Positions 14,119-21,777 of a stretch of DNA of 23,783 nucleotides are shown one piece after another (position 1 is the stretch's first letter; the number at the start of each line of letters is the position of its first letter). This stretch comes from Actinomycetota bacterium. GTDB lineage: Bacteria; Actinomycetota; Acidimicrobiia; Acidimicrobiales; Ilumatobacteraceae. The stretch spans positions 1-23,783 of the forward strand of contig WLKU01000005.1 of NCBI GenBank assembly GCA_009701105.1. The letters run 5' to 3'. Below the pieces are notes generated by a model. It made no database searches, was not told the origin of the DNA, and was given only the letters and a program-made list of their open reading frames with translations. Position numbers and translations under genes: made by a program.

Positions 14119-15632
14119 CATTCGCACAGCCGTTAACACGACCGCCCCGTTACCGGCGCACACGAGCCCGCCGAATCATTCGCAACACAGCACGAGCACT
14201 GCTACCTCGTCGCATTGGCTTGCGCCACCGAATCCTCATCTCATTCGGTGCAGGCGCAATGATCCTTTCAGCCGTCTTGGCGATCACCACATACGGTTTT
14301 ACGCGCAGCAGTTTTATCCAGCAACGCGAGACAGCCGAAATCAATCAAGCATTTGCCAACGCTAAGCGAGTGCAGACCGACTTACTTGCCAACCCTGCCG
14401 ACGTAATTGGTGCCCTCGAACAATTTGGTTCTGCCCAGCGACTGCTATTTAGCAACGGCGTGTGGACAAGCAACTCAAAAGGATTCTCCCAGGCCGATAT
14501 TCCGACAGCCCTGAAATCTCGAGTTGTCACAAACCTCAAAGCTGCACACATGATTATTGATCACGGTATAAACGCTGCGCTGATTGTCGGTATTCCGCTC
14601 GAGCAAGCTAATGCTTTTTATTTTGAACTTGAAAGTCTTCGTCAGACCGAAGATGCACTGCGCAGCGTCTTCATCGCTCTCATGCTTTCGGGTGCCATCA
14701 CTACCGCTGTCGGTATTGGTCTCGGGCTTCTTGTATCAGGACGCACGGTTCGCCCACTTGTACAAGCCGCTCAAGCTGCCAGCGCTATTGCCGAGGGACG
14801 ATTTGATACCAGACTAGAAACAACCCAAGATCGCGATCTGGAGATGCTCACCACTGCATTCAACGACATGGTTGCAACGCTGCAAACTCGTGTTGAGCGC
14901 GATGCACGATTCACATCCGATGTCAGTCATGAATTGAGATCGCCACTTATGACTCTCGCAGCTTCGGCACAAGTTATGCATTCTCGCCGCGACGAGCTTC
15001 CCGAACGATCCCAAGCCGCTCTCGACTTGCTCATTGGCGACGTCACTCGCTTTCAGGGCCTTGTTGAAGACTTGCTCGAGATCTCACGCTTCGATGCAGG
15101 CGCAATTCGACTGATCAATGAACCTCTTGCATTACTTGAATTTGTTCGCCAGGCAATTGCCGTCAGTTCGCTCCCGCGAACCGATGTCGTCTTCGCAGCA
15201 CAAACCGATCAGATACTGGTGCAAGGCGACAAACGCCGACTCGCCCGCGTATTTGCCAACCTGATCGACAACGCTCGCATCCATAGCGGTGGCAAACCGA
15301 AGATCATCATTCAGCTTGCCGATGATGATCCCACCAAGTCACGTGTATGGGTGATCGTCGAAGATGATGGAAGTGGTTTGATTGACGGTGAAGAAGAAAA
15401 GATCTTCGAGCGCTTTTCCCGTGGAGGGTCTGCGGGACAACGTGCTGGTTCTGAAGGAGCGGGACTCGGTCTTGCGCTTGCGGCCGAACATGTTGCGCTG
15501 CACTCGGGCAGTATCTGGGCCGAAAATAGGCATGACGGAATTCGTGGTGCGAGATTTATTGTTGAACTTGAGATCTTTGTGCAAGATCTGCCAGCATTAG
15601 GCGCACAAAGAAGCACAGAGACAAGTTCATGA
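14115..15632 (+). CDS. Sensor histidine kinase (MtrB-like)
   Basis: A membrane sensor kinase of 505 aa. A basic cytoplasmic tail is followed by a first membrane helix at about 38-62, an extracellular sensor region of about 120 residues, a second helix at about 185-207, a HAMP domain at about 208-260, the dimerisation/phosphorylation domain with DVSHELRSP (H272), and an ATPase domain with N-box ANLIDNARIHSGG, DDGSGL and EGAGLGLAL. The stretch DELPERSQAALDLL followed by LVEDLLEISRFDAGA closely resembles MtrB of actinobacteria. The start is GTG overlapping the regulator's stop (GTGA), and the stop overlaps the small lipoprotein (ATGA). Confidence 0.94.
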   Translation: MTFAQPLTRPPRYRRTRARRIIRNTARALLPRRIGLRHRILISFGAGAMILSAVLAITTYGFTRSSFIQQRETAEINQAFANAKRVQTDLLANPADVIGALEQFGSAQRLLFSNGVWTSNSKGFSQADIPTALKSRVVTNLKAAHMIIDHGINAALIVGIPLEQANAFYFELESLRQTEDALRSVFIALMLSGAITTAVGIGLGLLVSGRTVRPLVQAAQAASAIAEGRFDTRLETTQDRDLEMLTTAFNDMVATLQTRVERDARFTSDVSHELRSPLMTLAASAQVMHSRRDELPERSQAALDLLIGDVTRFQGLVEDLLEISRFDAGAIRLINEPLALLEFVRQAIAVSSLPRTDVVFAAQTDQILVQGDKRRLARVFANLIDNARIHSGGKPKIIIQLADDDPTKSRVWVIVEDDGSGLIDGEEEKIFERFSRGGSAGQRAGSEGAGLGLALAAEHVALHSGSIWAENRHDGIRGARFIVELEIFVQDLPALGAQRSTETSS

Positions 15633-15763
15633 AATCGCACATCAAACTCGCTCTCGGCATCATCTTGATTGTTGCCACGACGCTTTCGTCCTGCGGCGTA
15701 GACACCGATCAGTTTCCGCGCGATATTGACCCGTCGCGTCAAACTGAATTGAACGGCGGATAG
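15629..15763 (+). CDS. 44-aa putative lipoprotein (LpqB/GerMN-like N-terminus only)
   Basis: A very short gene starting in an ATGA overlap with the kinase stop. It encodes a Lys-containing N-region, a hydrophobic core (about residues 6-20) and a lipobox LSSC, giving a predicted lipid-anchored Cys near residue 21. The mature part is only about 24 residues, CGVDTDQFPRDIDPS and so on. Actinobacterial mtrAB loci usually continue with a large lipoprotein (LpqB, or a GerMN-domain protein) that begins in a similar way, so this may be a surviving N-terminus of such a protein, or a genuine mini-lipoprotein. Its reading frame is intact and glpK begins 4 bp later. Confidence 0.7.
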   Translation: MKSHIKLALGIILIVATTLSSCGVDTDQFPRDIDPSRQTELNGG

Positions 15764-15767
15764 TTCG

Positions 15768-17276
15768 ATGAGTGTTGTGATCGCTATCGATGCCGGCACT
15801 ACTGGCGTTCGCTCGCGCGCGATATTTACCGATGGTCGCGCATCGGTATCGAGTTACCTCGAGTTTCCCCAATACTTTCCGCAGCCAGGATGGGTCGAAC
15901 ACGACGCACTCGAAATATTGCGCGCTGTTCGCCAAACTCTGAGCGACGTTATTGCCCAAATTGCCACCCAACCCGATGCCAAAATCGTCACGATCGGTAT
16001 TACCAACCAGCGCGAAACCATCGTGGCATGGGACAAATCAACTGGAGTTCCTTTTGGTCGAGCAATCGTTTGGCAAGACCGTCGCACCGCCGAGAGATGC
16101 ACCGAGTTGTTGCCACTGCTTGCAACAGTTCGATCTATTACAGGTCTCGTCCTAGATCCGTATTTTTCTGGTTCCAAAGTGCAATGGATGATCAGGAGCG
16201 GTCAGGCTCCGCGTTCGGCCAACCTTGCCGTTGGCACTATCGACTCTTGGATTATCTGGAATCTCACTGGCGGAAACTCATTTGTCACCGACCCATCAAA
16301 TGCAAGTCGCACCATGTTGTTCGATATCAACAACATGCACTGGAGCGAACAAATGTGTGACACCTTCGATGTGCCGCTCACTTCACTACCGACTGTTGTG
16401 CCTTCAAGTGGTAGATGCGGCGTTACGCAGGGCTATACAAATACAAACGATAAAGCCAACATCAATATTCCGGGAAGCATACCGATCTCTGGCATCGCAG
16501 GCGATCAACAAGCTGCACTGTTTGGTCAGGCATGTTTCGATGTTGGCAGCAGCAAGAACACGTACGGCACGGGCAGTTTTGTTCTGATGAATGTGGGCAC
16601 CGAGTGCCCACCCCCAACCGATGGCATGCTCACCACCGTGGCGTGGGATCTTGGATCGGGCAAGCCAACTTATGCACTCGAGGGTTCCATCTTTGTCACC
16701 GGAAGTGCAATCCAATGGCTTCGTGACGGACTCAACATCATCGACAACGCCGCGCAAGTCGGGCCACTTGCAGCATCGGTTGCAGACAGTGGCGGAGTTG
16801 TTGTCGTGCCGGCATTCACCGGTCTTGGCAGCCCCTGGTGGGACCCATATGCACGAGGAATTATCTGCGGTATCACCCGCGGTACCACGCGCGCGCACAT
16901 CGCTCGCGCAGTTGTTCAATCAATGACCTATCAAACTCGTGACGTAGTTGAGGCAATGGTTCGTGCAACAGGAGTTCCTCTCATTGACATGCGAGTCGAT
17001 GGTGGTGCGGCTGTCATGGACATGATGTTGCAGATGCAAGCCGACCAACTCGGAGTCACCGTAGTGCGGCCAAAAGATTTGGAAACAACAGCGCTCGGTG
17101 CCGCCTACTTGGCAGGTTTAGCCGAAGGAGTTTGGCCAACACTGCAGTCAATCACTGAGTCGTGGCAACTTGACCGCACGTTCACGCCAGAACCAACGTC
17201 AAGCACTGCGAGCGAATACTCACAATGGAGTCGCGCCGTGCAACGCAGTCTCAATTGGGCTTCAGACTCTCACTGA
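15768..17276 (+). CDS. glpK: Glycerol kinase
   Basis: An FGGY-family kinase that phosphorylates glycerol to glycerol-3-phosphate, here 502 aa. Glycerol-binding residues of E. coli GlpK appear at matching places: NQRET (R82, E83), DPYFSGSK (Y132) and GDQQAALFGQ (D246, Q247). The nucleotide site includes KNTYGTGSF near 263 and the C-terminal DGGAAVMDMMLQMQAD. The N-terminal loop reads IDAGTTGVRS rather than IDQGTTSSR, a modest divergence. It follows the small lipoprotein by 4 bp and so may be cotranscribed with the two-component genes. No GlpF or GlpD is next to it. Its last 26 bp overlap the 3' end of the convergent GMC gene. Confidence 0.93.
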   Translation: MSVVIAIDAGTTGVRSRAIFTDGRASVSSYLEFPQYFPQPGWVEHDALEILRAVRQTLSDVIAQIATQPDAKIVTIGITNQRETIVAWDKSTGVPFGRAIVWQDRRTAERCTELLPLLATVRSITGLVLDPYFSGSKVQWMIRSGQAPRSANLAVGTIDSWIIWNLTGGNSFVTDPSNASRTMLFDINNMHWSEQMCDTFDVPLTSLPTVVPSSGRCGVTQGYTNTNDKANINIPGSIPISGIAGDQQAALFGQACFDVGSSKNTYGTGSFVLMNVGTECPPPTDGMLTTVAWDLGSGKPTYALEGSIFVTGSAIQWLRDGLNIIDNAAQVGPLAASVADSGGVVVVPAFTGLGSPWWDPYARGIICGITRGTTRAHIARAVVQSMTYQTRDVVEAMVRATGVPLIDMRVDGGAAVMDMMLQMQADQLGVTVVRPKDLETTALGAAYLAGLAEGVWPTLQSITESWQLDRTFTPEPTSSTASEYSQWSRAVQRSLNWASDSH

Positions 17277-18708
17277 TTCGTTGCGAGATACGTTCGGCCA
17301 TCATCACTACAGGAAGATGTGTGTTGCCGGTGGGTAAGTCAGGAAAAATTGAGGCATCACAGACCCACACTTGGCTATAACCAATTACTTTGCCACTCGT
17401 GTCCACTACTGCATCTTCGTTTGAGACTGCACCCATCTTGCTCGAGCATCCAATATGTGAATACGACCCAACGTTGTTGAGCAACCAACCCTGCATGTCG
17501 TCGGTTGTTAGTTCATTGCCCACCGAGTGAGCGACGCCAGTGAATGCGCGACCCTCGATCATGGTTGCGAGCATCGACGTTGCTTCCGTCATTGCGCGCA
17601 TATCGCGCTCATCACTCAGCAAGTTGAGATCAATCTTTGAGTCTGTGATGCTGCCCGTCGAGTACACGCGCATCACTGCTGCAAACATTGCTCCGTACAT
17701 GTTGTCATTCGCAGTTGTGTGGTTCAGCGGCAATAAATGGATATCACCCTGTGTCGATTGGCTATTCGTTAAGTGCTTGCCAGCAGTCGTTGATGTAGTT
17801 CGTAACAGCGTGGAGATCGCGTATTGTGCCTTACTTGGCTCGTTCAGCGCAAGAGTAAATGCAACTGCGGGATGATCCTTTACGCCCTGCCCAATGCCGC
17901 TTCGCTGAATCTTGGTGCGCAATAAAATCTGCGGAGTTGCAATGGCCCCTGCGCACACCACCACGGCATCGGCGTCAATTTCACTGCCGTCTGCCAAGCG
18001 CACACCAACTATTTTTCTTTCATTTACATTCAGTCGATCAACTCCCGAGTTTCCGCGAATCTCTAAGTTGGATCTCGATCTCGCTGGCTCAAGATAGATT
18101 TCGTTCACCGAGGCACGCCGACCACCAACACATGTCAGCGACACTGCTCCAACTCCACGCAGAGCGAGTGGCGCTGTGCTCAAGTCGTTGCGCCTTTCAA
18201 ATCCCAAATCTGTTGCGGCAGCTACAAGTGCACGGTCAACATTTCCCCACTCGTTCGGAAGCGTGGTATGCAGAGGTATGGGCAAGTTTGCAAACACGGG
18301 TGCAACATCTCTCCACGACCAACCCTCGCATCCCAAGTCGCGCGCCCACCTGTCGTAGTCGCTTGCCATCCCCCACATGCCAACCATTGCATTTACCGAC
18401 GAGCTTCCACCCGTACCTGTACCCCGCACATAGTCACTCAGGCCTTGACTTGCAGTTCGACGCACAGGAATGCGCAAGTTTCGATGCTCAACTTCTAGGG
18501 CCTCGACAAAATTTGTGCTCTGCACTCCCATCGCTTCGCGCGCACTTGGTACATCTGGCCCAGATTCCAACAACAACACATCAATATCTTGGTTTTGCGA
18601 CAAACGTGCTGCGATGACCGCTCCGGCCGAGCCAGCCCCAACTACGACAACTCTTGGTCGTTTCGTGTTGCGTCTATTTCGGCGAAGTAATGCCACGGAT
18701 ATATTCAT
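17251..18708 (-). CDS. GMC-family FAD-dependent oxidoreductase
   Basis: A 485-aa flavoprotein of the glucose-methanol-choline family. It shows the FAD-binding GAGSAGAVIAARL (24-36) with the downstream acidic residue in LLLESGP, the GMC signature YVRGTGTGGSSSVNAMV near 93, the second signature AGAIATPQILL near 253, and the C-terminal active-site pair H418 (SYSHIGC) and N462 (PTGNTHLP). The substrate is probably an alcohol. The family includes mycofactocin-linked MftG, and the SHIGCSSKMG/GNTHLP pattern is compatible, but no other mft gene is here. It lies 33 bp after the histidine phosphatase and appears to end the MoxR operon. The 3' end overlaps glpK. Confidence 0.9.
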   Translation of the reverse strand: MNISVALLRRNRRNTKRPRVVVVGAGSAGAVIAARLSQNQDIDVLLLESGPDVPSAREAMGVQSTNFVEALEVEHRNLRIPVRRTASQGLSDYVRGTGTGGSSSVNAMVGMWGMASDYDRWARDLGCEGWSWRDVAPVFANLPIPLHTTLPNEWGNVDRALVAAATDLGFERRNDLSTAPLALRGVGAVSLTCVGGRRASVNEIYLEPARSRSNLEIRGNSGVDRLNVNERKIVGVRLADGSEIDADAVVVCAGAIATPQILLRTKIQRSGIGQGVKDHPAVAFTLALNEPSKAQYAISTLLRTTSTTAGKHLTNSQSTQGDIHLLPLNHTTANDNMYGAMFAAVMRVYSTGSITDSKIDLNLLSDERDMRAMTEATSMLATMIEGRAFTGVAHSVGNELTTDDMQGWLLNNVGSYSHIGCSSKMGAVSNEDAVVDTSGKVIGYSQVWVCDASIFPDLPTGNTHLPVVMMAERISQRISESLKPN

Positions 18709-18741
18709 AGCCGCTGGATTGACAGCAGCTTGCGTTTCCGC

Positions 18742-19395
18742 TTAATCAATATTTGTTGCGACTGGCAAACCTTGTAGATGTGCATGGTCGTTGTAGCGCA
18801 TCAACGCCCAGTGATCTGCTCGGATCTCCACCAACTCGGTCAGCGAGCAATTTTTGGTATGCATCTCAAAAGCGCCCGTTTGCGGTGTCTTTAAGTGACG
18901 CCGAATTACTGCGTCCACCACACCACCGTGGCACGCCACAACGATTGTCTTCTCGTAGTGCTCTTTCACCACTTTGTCGAATGCAGTCGCCACTCGTGAA
19001 TGAAATTGCGCGATTGTTTCTCCGCCAGGAAAAAACACTGCGTTGGGATCTCCGCCCCAATTGGGCCTCCCGTGCTTGGCCATAAAGTCCACATACGTCA
19101 TTCCATCGCATTGCGGACCAGGATCATGCTCGCCAAACCCAGGCTCAACGTTGATCTCGAGACCTGTAAATGCTGGCGCAATAATCTGCGCTGTTTCTAG
19201 TGCGCGCGGGTATGCACTCGAATACAACACATCGGGAACAATTTCTTTGGTCAACTCGAGACGTTTGCGCAGGGCATCGGCTTGGCGCTCGCCCAACGGT
19301 GATAGCCCAGTGCACGAACGCGGACCACCCAACACTCGGTTGACAGTGACAACCGATTCGCCATGGCGAACCAAAATAATTCTGGTCAAACTCAC
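18742..19395 (-). CDS. Histidine phosphatase family protein (phosphoglycerate-mutase-like)
   Basis: A branch-1 histidine phosphatase of 217 aa. RHGE at residues 10-13 carries the phospho-accepting H11. R64 in YPRALETAQ, E89 in GFGEHDPG, and H156 in VVACHGGVV complete the catalytic set. The GTG start overlaps the VWA stop (GTGA), showing tight coupling. Members act on many substrates, from phosphoglycerate and sugar phosphates to cofactor intermediates, and the substrate is not deducible here. Confidence 0.93.
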   Translation of the reverse strand: MSLTRIILVRHGESVVTVNRVLGGPRSCTGLSPLGERQADALRKRLELTKEIVPDVLYSSAYPRALETAQIIAPAFTGLEINVEPGFGEHDPGPQCDGMTYVDFMAKHGRPNWGGDPNAVFFPGGETIAQFHSRVATAFDKVVKEHYEKTIVVACHGGVVDAVIRRHLKTPQTGAFEMHTKNCSLTELVEIRADHWALMRYNDHAHLQGLPVATNID

Positions 19396-20837
19396 GCGAG
19401 TTTTTCAACGAACGCTTCAAGTTGCCGCAGATTGCGACACTCGTACACGCCGTCCGTAAAATTACCGTATTCTCCAACAATCGAGTCACCAGTGTTCCAG
19501 TAACTTCTTGGCTCTGGGTTGAGCCAATACACATGGCGCCCACGCTTTTGCATTTCCTTAATTACCCAAGCAGACGATGCGTGATAATTATTGCGGGCAT
19601 CACCCAATAGCAAAATCGTTGTCTTCGGATTGATGTCTTTCCCGTAACGCTCCCAAAAAACTTCAAACGCATGGCCGTAGTCACTGTGTCCATCAACCCA
19701 CACCACATCGGCTTCGGTATTCACGCGATGGATGGCATCGCTGATATCGACATTTGACTTGAAGTAGTCAGTCACTTCGTCAATTCCGTCAATAAACACG
19801 AATGAGCGAACTTTCGAAAACTGTCCCTGAATCGCATAGACCAACATCAATGTAAATCGAGCAAATGCTGCAACGCTGCCAGAGATATCAGCAACAACCA
19901 TCAGTTCGGGCTTGGATGGGCGCGGATACTTAAACTTCGGGTCAGCGGGAACTCCTCCATAACTCAATGAGCTCCGGACTGTTGCACGAAAATCGAGTGG
20001 CCCCCGTCGACCATGTCGGCGTTTGCGTGCCAGTTTTGCGGCCAACTTGCGAGTAAGTGGCTGCAACGCCTTCTTCAAACTCTGCATCTCTTCTTTGTTG
20101 GCGTGCATGAATTCGACATCTTCTGGCAATGGTTTACGCAGAGTCTTTGCCATCGCCTCGGCACCACGGTCTGCAACAAGCCGTCTACGAATTTCTGCTT
20201 CTACCTCTTGCTTAAATTGCTCAATCCTGCTCTCAAATTCATCTTTTTCAAGACGCTCTTCAAGTTTTGTCAGTTCCTGTGCTGCCTGCTCGCGGTTTGC
20301 TTCCATCAATTTGTCGAGCATGTTGTCAAGATCAAGGTTGCGCAGCGTTCGGTACAAGTAGTACGTACCACCCACTGGGCGACCAGGTTCCATTCCTGCA
20401 AATCGCTGCACCGACTGACGAGCAAGTGCTCGCATCATTGCCTGATCACCGTTCATTAATGCCTGCATCAACATCTGGGCAATTTCTTCGGGTGTGAGCG
20501 AATCCATGCCGCCACCGCTTCCGGCAGCGCCTTCACCCTGCTGTTGCATTTCTTGTTCTTCGCGCCACAGCTCTGCTTCGGCGTCAGACATCTCACTAGG
20601 GATTTGGTGTTCTGGTCCGCGCAACGAGAAGTACACCTCAAAAATGGTTTCAAATGCACGCCAGTGCGAATTGCTCTTTACAAGAGTTGCGGCCAATGCA
20701 TACTTAAATGCCTGGCGATCCTCAATGGGGATCTCTTTGACGGCTTCCATCGCATCTAGGTTTTCCGTCAAACTGACAGGCAAACCCGCTTTTCGTAACT
20801 CAGCAATGAAACCCGACATTAAATCGAGCACGGTCAT
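19392..20837 (-). CDS. VWA domain protein, CoxE type
   Basis: A 481-aa protein whose C-terminal third is a von Willebrand factor A domain with a metal-binding MIDAS motif DISGS at 317-321 and later GHSDYG and GDARNN segments. The N-terminal two thirds are helical, with a Gln/Gly-rich linker near 95-110 and a long charged, coiled-coil-like region at about 165-230. CoxE-type VWA proteins work with MoxR-type AAA+ ATPases as chaperone or cofactor-insertion pairs, and such an ATPase gene sits 11 bp upstream. The substrate or client is unknown; the GMC enzyme in the same operon is a candidate. Confidence 0.92.
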   Translation of the reverse strand: MTVLDLMSGFIAELRKAGLPVSLTENLDAMEAVKEIPIEDRQAFKYALAATLVKSNSHWRAFETIFEVYFSLRGPEHQIPSEMSDAEAELWREEQEMQQQGEGAAGSGGGMDSLTPEEIAQMLMQALMNGDQAMMRALARQSVQRFAGMEPGRPVGGTYYLYRTLRNLDLDNMLDKLMEANREQAAQELTKLEERLEKDEFESRIEQFKQEVEAEIRRRLVADRGAEAMAKTLRKPLPEDVEFMHANKEEMQSLKKALQPLTRKLAAKLARKRRHGRRGPLDFRATVRSSLSYGGVPADPKFKYPRPSKPELMVVADISGSVAAFARFTLMLVYAIQGQFSKVRSFVFIDGIDEVTDYFKSNVDISDAIHRVNTEADVVWVDGHSDYGHAFEVFWERYGKDINPKTTILLLGDARNNYHASSAWVIKEMQKRGRHVYWLNPEPRSYWNTGDSIVGEYGNFTDGVYECRNLRQLEAFVEKLA

Positions 20838-20848
20838 GTTGTTTTGCC

Positions 20849-21715
20849 TTACTTGTCGACCGACAGTTCCTTGGCTGCCTTCGTGATGTCGGTCTGGTAT
20901 TTGAGCAAGATATGCAAGGTGTCTTTAGCTTCTTGGGCGTCAATGTTCTCGATACCCATCAGCATCAATGTGCGCGCCCAGTCCAGGGTCTCACTCACTG
21001 AAGGTGCTTTCTTCAAATCCAGTTGACGAATGCTGCGAACAATACGAGCAATCTGGTCAGCCAAGTTCTGTGTGATATCCGGAACCTTTGTGAGCACGAT
21101 TTCTTTTTCACGCTCCATGTCTGGATAGTCGATGTGCAAGAACAAACAACGTCGCTTGAGTGCTTCCGACAATTCGCGAGTGTTGTTCGATGTCAAAAAC
21201 ACCATTGGAATTTGTTTCGCAGTGATGGTGCCCAACTCTGGAATTGAGACTTGATACTCGGAAAGAATTTCAAGCAACAATGCCTCTGTCTCGATTTCGA
21301 CACGGTCCACCTCGTCGATCAGGAGCACTACAGGATCTGGACTACTAATTGCCTCGAGCAATGGACGAGTAAGCAAAAACTCTTCACTAAAGATGTCATC
21401 TTGCACTTGCGACCACGAGTCGCTGTTCTTATCAGCCTGGATGCGGAGCAGCTGCTTTTTGTAGTTCCACTCGTAGAGAGCCTTGGACTCATCCAAGCCT
21501 TCGTAACACTGCAAACGAATGAGTCGTGCGTTCAACATCTCCGCAACGCTCTTTGCCAACTGGGTTTTTCCCGTTCCTGCCGGCCCTTCAACCAAAATTG
21601 GCTTGCCCAATCGCTGCGCAAGAAACACCACACCAGCAATGCCATCATCTGACAAATAGTGGACTTTTTTTAGTCCATCGCGGACCTGTTCAACTGACTC
21701 AAATCGATTTTCCAT
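20849..21715 (-). CDS. MoxR-type AAA+ ATPase
   Basis: A 288-aa AAA+ protein. It has Walker A GPAGTGKT at 44-51, Walker B LLIDEVD at 131-137, sensor 1 LTSNN near 174 and an arginine pair (R188, R189) in EALKRRC, plus a helical lid. MoxR proteins partner with VWA proteins to help mature or assemble enzymes; CoxD of the CO-dehydrogenase system is a relative. It is the first gene of a four-gene minus-strand operon. The ATG at 21715 lies 7 bases after a TAGGGT hexamer, suggesting leaderless transcription. It diverges from murJ. Confidence 0.94.
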   Translation of the reverse strand: MENRFESVEQVRDGLKKVHYLSDDGIAGVVFLAQRLGKPILVEGPAGTGKTQLAKSVAEMLNARLIRLQCYEGLDESKALYEWNYKKQLLRIQADKNSDSWSQVQDDIFSEEFLLTRPLLEAISSPDPVVLLIDEVDRVEIETEALLLEILSEYQVSIPELGTITAKQIPMVFLTSNNTRELSEALKRRCLFLHIDYPDMEREKEIVLTKVPDITQNLADQIARIVRSIRQLDLKKAPSVSETLDWARTLMLMGIENIDAQEAKDTLHILLKYQTDITKAAKELSVDK

Positions 21716-21722
21716 TTGAGCA

Positions 21723-21728
21723 ACCCTA
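21723..21728 (-). promoter_or_regulatory. -10 element (TAGGGT) for the MoxR operon
   Basis: A TANNNT hexamer on the minus strand ending 7 bases before the ATG at 21715, so the start codon would be at about +1. There is no clear -35. It lies back to back with the murJ -10 in the 62-bp divergent region. Confidence 0.5.
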
Positions 21729-21763
21729 GCGTTTGGTCACTACCGCATTCCTGCTAGACGATC

Positions 21764-21769
21764 TACGAT
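21764..21769 (+). promoter_or_regulatory. -10 element (TACGAT) for murJ
   Basis: A TANNNT hexamer 8 bases before the murJ ATG, consistent with a leaderless or near-leaderless transcript. No Shine-Dalgarno sequence precedes the ATG, which supports this reading. Confidence 0.5.
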
Positions 21770-21777
21770 GAATACAC

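Noticed and set aside
16404..16919. Minus-strand open frame of 171 codons inside glpK
   Set aside because: glpK is intact with its active-site residues on the plus strand. The antisense frame has no start context or motif.
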